Assembly (NCBI RefSeq): GCF_963678635.1
Contig: NC_087071.1
Coordinates: 42,172,153-42,236,152, forward strand
Reading direction: 5' to 3'
DNA: 64,000 bases
Origin: Symsagittifera roscoffensis
Lineage: Eukaryota > Xenacoelomorpha > Acoela > Convolutidae
A program made the translations under genes and the position numbers. A model generated the notes under the pieces. That model worked only from the letters and a program-made list of their open reading frames with translations, was not told where the DNA came from and did no database searches. Shown here in pieces: positions 19,622-29,529 of the stretch. The stretch's first letter is position 1, and every line of letters starts with the position of its first letter.

Positions 19622-20642
19622 CGCACCGAGCGCCCATGGATTCTAATCGATTATAATGGATTCCCGAGACAAAAATAATCGATTATAACCCACTACGGAT
19701 GTAAAATTCAGACCACGAAATCGATTATATAGCCATTATAATCGAATATTTTTGAACAAATATAATCCATTATAATTCATTATAATCGATTATAATCCAT
19801 TATTTTTGTCACTGGAATCGATTATTTTTGCCAAGCTAATCCATTATAATCCATTATAATTGATTATAATCCATTTTATTTTTAGAACTAAATTCAATTA
19901 TTTTTGCGAGAAGTTTGCAGAATTTATGCCCTGTCGTTTACTAACTGACATGTCTCAACTTCGTCCCCTCGCCCCCTCAAGCTTTTTACCCCACCCCTCC
20001 TCCCCTCCCCATCTAAAGGGGCAGGGTAAACTGGGGGGGGGGGGGGAGTTAAATAAATCTGGGGGGGGGGGGAGTATATAAACCGAACGTGGTGGGGGTA
20101 AATAAACCGGGGGAGGGGAGTTAAACTGGTCATCCCTTCGCCCCCTCAAGCTTTCTTAACCCCCCCCCCCCCCAGTTAAAGGGGCAGGGTAAACTGGAGG
20201 GGGGGGGGGGGGGGGTAAATGGTGGGAGGGGGGGGGGGTATAGTAAACTGGTGGGTGGTAGTATACTGGGTACTGGGGGCTTAACTGGGGGGGGAGGGGG
20301 GGTTGTAAAATGAAGTGTTTAGCTGCGATGAATTAGAAAAAGTTGAGACAAAAAAATATAATTTTTTTTTCTTAAATGTAACATTTTATGAAACATAACA
20401 CGTAGCAACTACAATAAACCGGAAATGAGATAAGTTTGAACAAAATTGTAAATTTCATGAATAACCCCTCGAAAAAATCCATTATAATCGATTATAATCG
20501 ATTATAATGGATTTTATTGGGATAAAAAATATTAAGATTATAATCTATTTTTAATGGATTATAATCAATTATTTTGTCATTTTATAGATGCTGACCATAT
20601 TATGACAATATAATCAATTATGAGCCATGGGCGCTCGGTGCG
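19622..20642 (+). mobile_element. 1-kb TIR element with internal G/C and ATCGAT minisatellites, copy 1
   Basis: The ends are perfect inverted repeats CGCACCGAGCGCCCATGG. Inside both ends the sequence is built from ATTATAATCGATTATAATCC-like units. The centre (about 19965-20300) is built from G-runs alternating with TAAACTGG or TAAATAAACC, with matching C-runs. No transposase is encoded and no clear target-site duplication is seen (flanks CTCAACC and GGAACCG). Confidence 0.75.
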
Positions 20643-21934
20643 GGAACCGAATTGGTATCGAAAATTTCATTTTTTTTCCTTTTACATCAACAGAAAGCCG
20701 CTGTTTTTATCTAGCGTAACGAATTTTTTGCAAAACATATCAAATTTGAAATAAAATTGCAATTTATAACAAACAGAGTTCACGATGACTTAAAAGAATT
20801 GACCATCATTTGCTGCTCTGCTCGGCTTCATGTTCTGTCAAATCTAAGGTCGACTGCCGGCTGATTACTACATCGAAGGGCGGTTTACTCGTAGTTTTTT
20901 TTTGTCTGCAAAATTTATTGAAGCAAACGGTATTTTGAAGTGCTTGTTAAAACACCAAAAACTGAGATATATTCCAGACACAAATTTTTTACAGAGCACA
21001 AAAAGCACAAAACTTTCTTGATTCTAAAAATTAGAAATAGTTACAAAAGGAAGAAAGTCATCTGTCCCAAAAACAGACCGTGGTCTTGTTGACAATAGAG
21101 TAGAAGCACTAGATATTAGAACACATTCAAAAACCAAAAGATTGTTTAAAAACCATACCAACACAGGAGCACAATTTTTGTTTCTCAAATTCAAATCAAG
21201 GTTGTTACGATTGCGTTTTCTGCGGATTGCAAACTAACTACTTTTAACAGCTAGTTTCAGTGAAATTCTTTTAGTTCCTAAAATATCGCCAAAAAAGGCG
21301 TTGCAGTATCAGATTTTTACAGCGAACAGCCAACAATTTAAAACCAAAAAAATATATAAAAGGAAATTTAGTGGATTATTAGATTCGCCTTGGTCTTGCC
21401 TTTTTTCCTTGACAATTGCCTAGTTTTGTCCTCCTTCACAATAACTGATTCACTCCATCAATTTTTTGCGTAAGGCAGATAAGAACTATGCAATCTAATG
21501 AGACCACAATGAAGGATAATTTAACAACACAAACCTAATTTCTGTGAAAACATTTGATCACATCAAAATTAGTTTTTATATCAATTTAACAAGACTTATT
21601 AAGTTTTATTCTGAAAAGTTACGGAAGTTTCAATTTTAACATCATCATTTTTCTCTCCAATTTTCATCTATAATACTACATTGGTTGAAGAATTTAGAAA
21701 CAGCGTGGTTTCACAGAAAATTTTGTTAGCAACTAGATAAATTCAAATCCATTGTGAAACTATAATTGATCAAACTTACAAATTGCTTCTTGTAAACGGT
21801 TTTTTTTTCAACCAATTAAGCTTTTCGATGAGCAAAAGCTTTGAACAGTACAAAGATAGTCTGTTTGTATTCTAGTGAAAAAACTGCCAGAGCAGAGTTC
21901 ATCTTTGATGACAGTTTTTGGTTCTGTTTTTATG
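20643..21934. other. AT-rich stretch without recognised gene
   Basis: Only short frames are present and no protein signature, repeat array or RNA gene was seen. Confidence 0.4.
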
Positions 21935-22134
21935 NNNNNNNNNNNNNNNNNNNNNNNNNNNNNNNNNNNNNNNNNNNNNNNNNNNNNNNNNNNNNNNNNN
22001 NNNNNNNNNNNNNNNNNNNNNNNNNNNNNNNNNNNNNNNNNNNNNNNNNNNNNNNNNNNNNNNNNNNNNNNNNNNNNNNNNNNNNNNNNNNNNNNNNNNN
22101 NNNNNNNNNNNNNNNNNNNNNNNNNNNNNNNNNN
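21935..22134. other. Assembly gap (200 N)
   Basis: Two hundred unknown bases. The length is a conventional placeholder, so the true gap size is unknown. Open frames spanning it are meaningless. Confidence 0.99.
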
Positions 22135-22261
22135 ATATATTGCTAAAAAATATACATTTTAGGGATTTTCTCGTGTGGGCGTGTTTTTTAATAGAAATTT
22201 TGATTGACTTTATTAGTTTAACTAAATTGATTTTCTGAGCCTTTCAAAATCACCATACAGA

Positions 22262-22370
22262 CCCTATTAAAACTGATATTTCTGCGCCACAGGCAAGGGC
22301 AAGCTTTACACAAAAAACAGGCAGTAGAACGCGTTTTTAGTCAGGTTTTGAACAAAATAGGTTTCTTTTT
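22262..22370. repeat. Relative of the foldback repeat at 6855-7461
   Basis: TATTTCTGCGCCACAGGCAA followed by ACGCGTTTTTAGTCAGG parallels ATTTCTACGCCGCAGGCAAA and ATGCGTTTTTAGGCAC of the copy at 6893-6955. Confidence 0.5.
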
Positions 22371-22469
22371 TGACGCACGATCCGACATTTAAAAACACTG
22401 CTGTTGGCGTTCAAGGCTTCATCAGAAAAAAAAATAGGGCACTTTTCCAAAAATGGATTTTGTGGAATG

Positions 22470-22575
22470 CAATCATTCTATTTTACTTGACTGCGATCAA
22501 GTCTAAACATCTGACCTACAGGTCTGTAGGAACCATGATAACATGTGCGATCTGAAATGGAACTAAGCACATCAA
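22470..22575. repeat. LTR-like fragment shared with 27430-27540 and 43850-43960
   Basis: The series GGTCTGTAGGAACCATGATA, ACATGTGCGATCTG and CACATCAAAGAGA recurs, diverged, in the two downstream copies. With the integrase fragment at 25525 it may mark the 5' side of a broken LTR element, but no LTR ends are defined. Confidence 0.4.
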
Positions 22576-22635
22576 AGAGAATTATCATGTTGAACAGTCG
22601 CCATCTTGAGTTAACATTGAACATGGTAGCAGGAG

Positions 22636-23183
22636 ATTAAACTTCATTCAGCCTGCTCGTAAGGAAAGTAACGGAATAGTTGTGCTCGGTTGTTTTTTTC
22701 AGACATAATTCAATTTTTAACTAGCCATTTTTGATGAAAATTTTAAAAATCATTCAAAAAGTACTGTTGTCTTGAGCCTGTTTAAAAGTTTGAAAAAAAT
22801 GTTTTACCTGTGATCTTTATCGTAAAGTTATGGAGGTTTAAAGGTTGCCATTTTGGCCAATTTGGGAAAATTAACGCGCGATATCTTTCGCGCTATTAAC
22901 TCGTAAGCGGAGGTATAATTCTTCTTCAAAATTGTCCCAAAGAGATTGAAGGAAGCTTATTTGCCATAATTGATTTGTTACCACGACAAAATCTATTACC
23001 TCGTACATTAAATGGCGTGTGGGATGATGATTTTTACAAAAACAAACTTTTCACTTTTATTTGATTACATTTATTTTATTCATGTCGTTACTGCTCCATA
23101 GACCTTAAAAGGCAGTCGGAACATTCAGGGCTTCGCCCTGATACGAGCATCTTCAATTAAAAAACTGACAATCAAAGAGAAAA
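22636..23183 (+). repeat. About 550-bp direct repeat, copy upstream of the LINE
   Basis: Begins ATTAAACTTCATTCAGCC and ends CAATCAAAGAGAAAA exactly where the LINE sequence starts. It differs from the copy at 24763-25312 by roughly 20 positions by eye. It contains a small perfect hairpin CAGGGCTTCGCCCTG near 23128. Confidence 0.85.
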
Positions 23184-24746
23184 CATCTCCCCAACGCCAA
23201 ACACCAACACGGCTTCCGCCCTTTTCACTCCACCACCACAGCTCTCTGCACTCTCGAATTTTACATTTCAGACGGTTTTAACCAAAATCGCCCCCCTAAA
23301 CGTACGGTACTGGCCACACTTGACTTATCTAAGGCTTTCGACATGGTGTGTCATCGCTCACTTGTGGAACTCGTTCATGACACTCCCCTCCCAAGAAGTC
23401 TAGTCCGCTGGCTAAGTAATTACCTTAATGGTCGACAGGCTGCCACCTCATTCCGTGAACACACATCCCCCCATCGAATAATCCACTGTGGCGTACCCCA
23501 AGGTTTTGTTTTATCACCCACACTCTTCAATTTTTATGTCCATGATGCACCGCCACCTCCCGATAATGTAAACCTTGTTTCGTATGCAGACGATTTCCAC
23601 CCCTTCGAAAGCAGTTCCCCTATTGATATCGCCTCAAACTCCATCAAGAGCTACCTAAAAAGGCTCTACGATTTTTTCACCTCACGCAAACTAAGTTTCG
23701 CGTCCTCTAAAGGATCAGTTACACTTTTCTCCTCTTATAACAAAGAATTTAATAAAACACCTAGTGTTCTTTTAAATAACGAGGCGCTACCCCTAAACAA
23801 AAATCCAACAATCTTAGGGTTGACATTTGATCCAACACTTTGTTTTGCCACTCACTGCAAACAATCCGCTGAAAAGGCCAGACGCAGGATCGGAATCCTG
23901 AAGGCATTAGCAGGATCAACCTGGAGTCACTCCAAAGAAACCCTCCTCCTAACTTTTAAAGCTTTAATTTGCCCCATACTTGACTATGCAGCCCCCGCAT
24001 GGTCCCACGCATAAAGTAACACCTCCATAAATTGCCTGCAGGTTGCCCAAAACCAATCCCTTCGCGTTGTTACTGGATCAAATCTCATGAGTTCCACTGC
24101 CCACCTGCACAGTGAATCTGAAATCCTAACGGTCAAAGACCACCATACCCTTCTGTCATCTCAATTTTTTATCTCTACCTATCGTTCCCACCATCCCATT
24201 AATTTTATACATTCACATCCCCCTCCTCCCCGTCTACTTCGCCCCTCAATTATAAGCTGCTTCAAAGAAGACACCCAGAAAATTTTAACCGACTTTTCAG
24301 TCTACGCAAACCACCCTCTAGTTCTGGACGACCGAGACGAAGTCTCCACTTTTATTTTTAACTACTACAAACCAATTTTAAAAGACAACCATACCTCCCT
24401 TGTAACCAAGTTCCTAGCCGAAACCCCTCCGTCTAAAGTTATTTGTATCCCTCCCCCAAAGATTGACCCCTCTGAAAAATCTCTCCCACGTCCCACGCGC
24501 TGTAAGCTCTCCCAACTCCGGTCTGGCTACAGCCGGCTCCTTAACACTTACCTATCCCGCCTCGACAGCTCCATCTCCCACCTTTGCCCAACCTGTTCCC
24601 TTGCCCCCCACACAACATGTCACCTTTTCAACTGCTCCCAAAACCCCTCCCCACTCACCCCAGCAGACCTGTGGCTTCGGCCGGTAGAGGTTGCTAAGTT
24701 CCTTGACCTGGAGACAGAAGAGCCCAACCCGACCCGCGTGGGCTAA
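23184..24746 (+). pseudogene. LINE ORF2 3' part: reverse transcriptase and Cys/His C terminus
   Basis: One frame runs from the truncation point to TAA 24744-24746, interrupted only by TAA at 24012-24014. Upstream of the first ATG (23343) it already reads HQHGFRPFHSTTTAL and LATLDLSKAFDMV, the RT fingers and first catalytic Asp. VPQGFVLSPTLFNFYVHD and SYADDF (YADD at 23583-23594) complete the active site. After the stop come the thumb/connection region and a zinc-finger-like CPTC...HTTCHLFNC box followed by ADLWLRPVEVAKFL, typical of Jockey/CR1-group LINE tails. One nonsense codon in more than 500 suggests recent insertion. It could also be a strain polymorphism. Confidence 0.85.
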
Positions 24747-24762
24747 CAACAACAACAACAAC
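23184..24762 (+). mobile_element. 5'-truncated LINE retrotransposon (Jockey/I-like) with (AAC)n tail
   Basis: The element carries the reverse-transcriptase C-terminal half and the 3' zinc-finger region and ends in a short (AAC) repeat (24746-24762). Its two borders coincide with the two members of a roughly 550-bp direct repeat, so it looks like an insertion flanked by a very long target-site duplication. It starts within the RT domain, the usual 5' truncation of LINE copies. Confidence 0.85.
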
Positions 24763-25312
24763 ATTAAACTTCACTCAGCCTGCTCGTAAGGAAAGTAACG
24801 GAATAGTTGTGCTCGGTTGTTTTTTTTTCAGACATAATTCAATTTTTAACTAGCCATTTTTGATGAAAATTTTTAAAATCATTCAAAAAGTACTGTTGTC
24901 TTGAGCCTGATTGAAAGTTTGAAAAAAATATTTCACCTGTGATCTTTATCGTAAAGTTATGGGGGTTTAAAGGTTGCCATTTTGGCCAATTTGGGAAAAT
25001 TAGCGCACGATATATTTCGCGCTATTAACGAGTAAGCGGAGGTATAATTCTTCTTTAAAATTGTCCCAAAGAGATTGAAGGAAGCTTACTTGCCATAATT
25101 GATTTGTTACCAGGACAAAAGCTATTACCTCGTACATTAAATGACGTGTGGGATGATGATTTCCACAAAAACAAACTTTTCACCTTTATTTGATTACATT
25201 TATTTTATTCATGTCGTTACTGCTCCATAGACCTTAAAAGGCAGTCGGAACATTCAGGGCTTCGCCCTGATACGAGCATCTTCAATTAAAAAACTGACAA
25301 TCAAAGAGAAAA
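24763..25312 (+). repeat. About 550-bp direct repeat, copy downstream of the LINE
   Basis: Begins ATTAAACTTCACTCAGCC immediately after the (AAC)n tail and ends CAATCAAAGAGAAAA, where non-repeated sequence resumes (TCGCCCTTGC). See the upstream copy at 22636-23183. Confidence 0.85.
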
Positions 25313-25740
25313 TCGCCCTTGCTAGCTTCGCAAAAAAAGCTCTTTTAGACGTAGGGGGTTCTGGACCTTTCAATGAGTTTATGGGTCGAATATATAACAA
25401 ATCAACCAAGGAGAAATTCCTCCAAGATTTGAGAATACTAGATAAGATGATGTAGCCATTTTACAAGAACAGTTACTGGAGATTCAAAAAGCAAAAGTGA
25501 TTTTTATTAAAAAAGGAAAACGAGGTGACATTAAAATTCAAAGCCGGGAGAACTATTAGACATATGTACCAGTTGGGGGATTTGATACGATATAATTTGG
25601 AAATTTTGCAGAAAACTGATTGGATAGGGCCAGCTAAAATTGTCGCGATGGATGATGGTAGCTTTGTTTGTAGGCCTTGTAAGAGACTGATTTATGTCCA
25701 CTATTCGAGAGTAAAGGGGAAGTAGGGAGAATAGAGACAC
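25313..25740 (+). pseudogene. LTR-retrotransposon integrase C-terminal fragment
   Basis: The open segment 25525-25725 reads YQLGDLIRYNLEI, DWIGPAKIVAMDDGSF and LIYVHYSRVKGK. This is the small beta-barrel found at the integrase C terminus of many LTR retrotransposons (GDxVxY...W.GPxxVV..DG....VH.SR). Residues just upstream are open in other frames (GPFNEFMGRIYNKSTKEKF) but were not identified. No integrase core is left. The fragment lies between LTR-like remnants at 22470 and 27430, which may be its flanks. Confidence 0.55.
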
Positions 25741-26209
25741 AGGAGGAAGCCATACCCAGAAGCAAAGAAGCAAAAAAGCCTGATAGTAAGCAATTAACTC
25801 AGCCACAGAAAGATAAAGAAAGGGAATACAAAGTTCCGTTCCCAAGGCATATAAGAGATATTATTTGAAATAATCGGCTAATTGCAACGTCGACATGATA
25901 ACTAGGACAAAATCGAACAGCTCGGCCGGAACTAAAAGGCGCCTCGTTCAAATGCAGAAAAAATGTTCCAAGATTTGAAGTCAAATTCATAAGCCAAAAA
26001 AACGGGGCAAAAAAGTCGTGTCTTAGAACCAGCAAATTGATTGAAAATAGCAACATTATTCTAATTAAATCAATGTCGCGAAATTTTTAAAGACAAGAAA
26101 GTTGGAAAAAGGAAACTTTGATGAAACTTATTTGAAAGCAAAATGGATTGAAATAATTAATTTGTGCGCTGAAAATTTTTGATCACTAATGATTTCATAA
26201 CGTGATCAT

Positions 26210-27300
26210 TGCTATTAATTTTTAAATTGGAGAAATAAAAAGCAGAGACAAAGAAGAAGAAAAAAAACAAGATAAAGAGTGCGATACGGACGAGAAATGA
26301 AGAAACAGCAAAGAAGCACGAGACGAGAGGAACTGCAAAAGAATAAGAAGTGTTGGCAGAGTTGGAAAGAAAGACGTAAATCCTTACGGTGACAATCCCC
26401 TACTAGAAGAGAGTAGCATTTGCTCAACGGGTGATGATACAAACAATGGAGTTTTGAGTAGTTTTGGACATTAGAGACGGTAATAATTTGAATCAAGACC
26501 AGTAGTGACAGACGTGGCAAAATATTTTCCATCAGCAGAAAAAATAAAGGCAAAAGACGAGGAAAATGACGGCAAAAATGGAGAAAAAAAACTCGTAAGA
26601 GCGCAAAAATGGAAGCAAGCCGAGAAATCCAAAAAAAGGAGAAAAAGACAAGAACGTGAAAACAATCAAATAACATTTTGAAACAATTAGCAGAAAACAG
26701 TGAGATAAATGAAAGATCAGGTGAATGTGGAAACGATTCTGAGGACGGATCTTCAGCCGAAAAAAGGATGAGAAGAACAAAACACAGAAGCGAATCGAGA
26801 CAAGTATTAGAAATGAGACAGATGATTGTTACGACCAGCCAAACCAGAAATGTGAGGTTCCAACACGATGAAGAGATGCCCAGTAACGGCGAACAGAGTC
26901 GAGAGAGAGATAGTTACAGGGCTGATACAGAAACCAAACGTCGACTCGTCGCGATTCAATAACAAAGTGAAATTGCGCAGATGAGTCAAAACGGTGGCGA
27001 GACCGCTGGTGAAATACGATGAGATTACATTTCCATTATATCCCGAGGACGATTTTTTTGGCAAACTGTCTGACCAAAGCAATGAGTGACAGTGACTTGA
27101 TGCGTGTAATCGAATCCGGTATACTGGTGCAAGTCGATTCTGCCAATGACAACGCGTTAAACATTTGATTGCCTTAATGGAGAAGGAGTTGGAACCAGAG
27201 TACACAAATGCTGACATGTATCCAAGTGAACAGCCGGCACGCTCTTCCAAACAATCAGAATGTGGACAAATTTAGAGAGGGTGATGAAAGTATGGACAGA
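26210..27300 (+). pseudogene. Purine-rich decayed coding region, third copy of the 40461/43380 sequence
   Basis: Positions 26678-26962 give an Arg/Glu/Ser-rich 94-codon frame. From 26937 the sequence is a diverged third copy of 40461-40841 and 43380-43721. Read together the copies suggest one decayed protein with blocks SRFNNKVKLR, FPLYPEDDFFGKLSDQSNE and LIALMEKELEPEYTNADMY. I do not recognise the family. The copies agree better at protein-like blocks than between them, which argues for former coding. The opposite-strand frame 26215-26676 is a Phe/Leu-rich shadow of purine tracts. Confidence 0.4.
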
Positions 27301-27429
27301 AAACAAGATTAAAACTGAACCCTGATTAAAACTGAAGCTATACACTTAGATATCCAAGTAGAGAACTAAGTTGATTATTTTTTTTGTTAGATTGATATAG
27401 GGGTAACGTTTTAATGGTATAGTAGAGAT

Positions 27430-27575
27430 GAATGTATTGTAATTGGCTGCGAAAAGTCTAGACGTTTGACCTTCAAGTCTGTAGAAACCATGATAACATG
27501 TCAGATCCAGATTGGAACCTAGCATATCAAAGAGAGTTAATTTAAGTCATGTCTCGTTCATCCGTTCAGCAGAAA
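27430..27575. repeat. LTR-like fragment, second copy
   Basis: AAGTCTGTAGAAACCATGAT, CAGATCCAGATTGGAACCTA and ATCAAAGAGAGTTAATTTAA match 43885-43955 closely and 22515-22575 more weakly. Confidence 0.45.
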
Positions 27576-28388
27576 TTCGGCTTTGAATTAAGTGGTTCTA
27601 AGTATTACCGAATGATTTTGGAATATGATGTTTTTTCCCAGTTCAGTAAACATTGAAGTTTTTGAGTTTTTTTTTCGTATCATCATATTTTTTTTTGCTC
27701 GAGATTGAATATAGGCTGTTTTTGAAGTGTAAGCTCATTGAACAACACACCTATAAAACGAGACAGATTTTAAGCCTCAATTGAGCTGAGGGTTCACATT
27801 AAAAATTTTCATCTGAAACTGTTTCTCCCATATCAGTTAATGAAACTATCGCATTTGTTCCGACCACTCAGGCGTGATTATTTATTTTTTATTGTATTTT
27901 TAAATTTTTCCACACAAAATTAGACACGCAGCGACAAGTCAACTCTTTTTGAGTGAAATAAAGCATAATAAAATTTTTCCATCCTGATTTGACCGAAAAT
28001 TGAAGAACAACTGATTAAAAAAATTGTTTTAGTCCAACTTAGAGCAAGTACAAAAATAGTGTAGATACGCAAAAAACTCGACAAAAAAAACCTAAATTTT
28101 GCATTTAAAAAAAGCAATACTGATGTACTAAGAAAAGCCTACATTTATCTGCTCTGCACTAACCACGCGGAAAGCAAATACAAAAATTGAAGAAAAAGTT
28201 AAGAATTAAAAATTTTTATGTAACACAAAGAGCAGTTCGCCATTCGCCTGCTCCTTCGTGGAGGCTTGAGGATTTGTGCAAGAGGTCAAAGATTCGAATA
28301 ATTTAGGTTAGTTATTAAATAATCGAGTCGAATCCGACTTTCCGGGTCGAACAATAGCTCTTATCATTCATTTTCCATAACGAAAATG

Positions 28389-28505
28389 AAAAAATGCTCG
28401 TCATACTCCCGGGATGACAGCCATGCAACAACAAGACTAGTCATGCAATTTCTCCTTGAAAAATTAGTCAAACACTCCCATGAGATGAAAACTGTATGAC
28501 TAGCA
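28389..28505. repeat. Short MITE-like inverted-repeat block
   Basis: Ends AATGCTCGTCATAC and GTATGACTAGCAATCTTT are imperfect inverted repeats about 115 bp apart. The duplicate lies at about 47231-47350. Confidence 0.45.
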
Positions 28506-29039
28506 ATCTTTCTAATAAAAAAAATGTTAATAAGAGTCGATATCGTGAAGACCTTTATCTAGATGGTGATCATTTTCAACAGGAAAATTCAGAAAATGTT
28601 TTCAGGCTGAAATTTGAATTCTTGCTAATTTCAGCTCATTTCCTTAGTTCAAAGGAAGGCAAACTCCACTATCGAACAGCATAACGTGATCGACTTCTAG
28701 GTTGGAAAAAAAATTGTTTTTAGAGTTTACAGGGTGATGAAAATTTGACCTATTGATCTATTTTTCTCCACTAGAATTAAATCTATTAAAAAGTGTCCAT
28801 CAAAACTCGTTCGTTAGTTTCAAAGAAAATTAAGTTTCTTTTTGTGAAACTCGAATTGACTTCACTGATTCTTTTTCAATTGTCTTTTGGCTATGTTCTT
28901 AATTATGAAGCTCATAATTAGTTAATGATCAAATGGTAGTCTTCAAACTTAATTTTTTAAATTCTATTTTTTTTTGAAAAATGCTAGTCATTCAGTTACC
29001 ATACTTCGACTATATTTATAGCTCAATTAGGTTTAATAA

Positions 29040-29444
29040 GAACATTTTTATAGGGTTTTAAAAAATAATAGTTATACTGTTTCCCTTTATGGCCTACAGT
29101 TTCATTTTGAGAAAATGCTATTCATCCAGCTCTTTAGTATGAAAAACGTCATCGAGTATTTGCATGCATTTTTTCTAAAGCAAATTGTCTTTGAAACTGT
29201 ACAGGAGTTTTGGAAGAAAATCAGATCAAGTCTCAGTGATGAATAGTTTTTTAGTCCTCTGACGATAGCACTGATAATCATGGGCTGCATCTACATTCTA
29301 ACTGGACTTACTCTGGTTTGCATTCTATTCACTGGATGCTGTGGATCTGCTTGCTGGAAAGAGAAAATCCTGTCGGCTAGACGTACTATCGACAAAGAGG
29401 ATAAAAACAGTGCAGATGATTCTGCTGTTATTTCAATAAATTAG
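29040..29444 (+). pseudogene. C-terminal membrane-anchor coding segment, one TAG
   Basis: The frame is open from 29040, with ATG at 29115, to TAG 29442-29444, broken only by TAG at 29244-29246. It reads VIEYLHAFFLKQIVFETVQ, FWKKIRSSLSDE, then after the stop FFSPLTIALIIMGCIYILTG and LTLVCILFTGCCGSACWKEK, then a charged tail ending AVISIN. So there is a helical stem, one transmembrane helix, a Cys cluster and a cytoplasmic tail of about 30 residues. The TTTTTTAG at 29247-29254 could also serve as a splice acceptor that would skip the stop. The family is unknown: the last helix of a receptor or tetraspanin, or the anchor of an envelope-type glycoprotein. Its duplicate at 47.9 kb lacks this part. 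Confidence 0.5.
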
Positions 29445-29529
29445 AGTGAACTGAAAAAAAAATGAAAAAAGTGAAGTTTTGAAGTACAAACAGAGCTAAA
29501 TCGGTAGATTTCTTGTAAAGTTTTAAAAA

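Larger units (their letters stand above)
27301..29058. repeat. Segmental duplication, copy 1 (partner about 43722-47945)
   Basis: Similarity to the partner runs from the end of the decayed coding block through AGTAAGCTCATTGAA (27730) and then, after a 2.5-kb interruption in the partner (about 44086-46607), from ACGAGACAGATTTTAAG (27760) to about 29058. It includes a MITE-like block 28389-28505 bounded by TGCTCGTCATAC and GTATGACTAGCAA, and a segment 28635-28715 that is almost identical in both copies. Confidence 0.7.

Noticed and set aside
19860-20149. Pro- and Gly-rich frames on both strands
   Set aside because: They are translations of the G/C-run minisatellite inside the TIR element. The same happens at 44372-44854.
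21841-22238. Three long open frames across 21935-22134
   Set aside because: They consist mostly of N bases of the assembly gap.
26215-26780. Minus-strand frames of 64-153 codons, Phe/Leu/Ser-rich
   Set aside because: They are complements of purine-rich tracts and have low-complexity composition without family signatures.
28635-28715. Possible small exon (reading LISLVQRKANSTIEQHNVIDF) nearly identical at 47485-47560
   Set aside because: It ends in an in-frame stop before the candidate donor, and the conservation may reflect recent duplication. Not enough support for a coding call.
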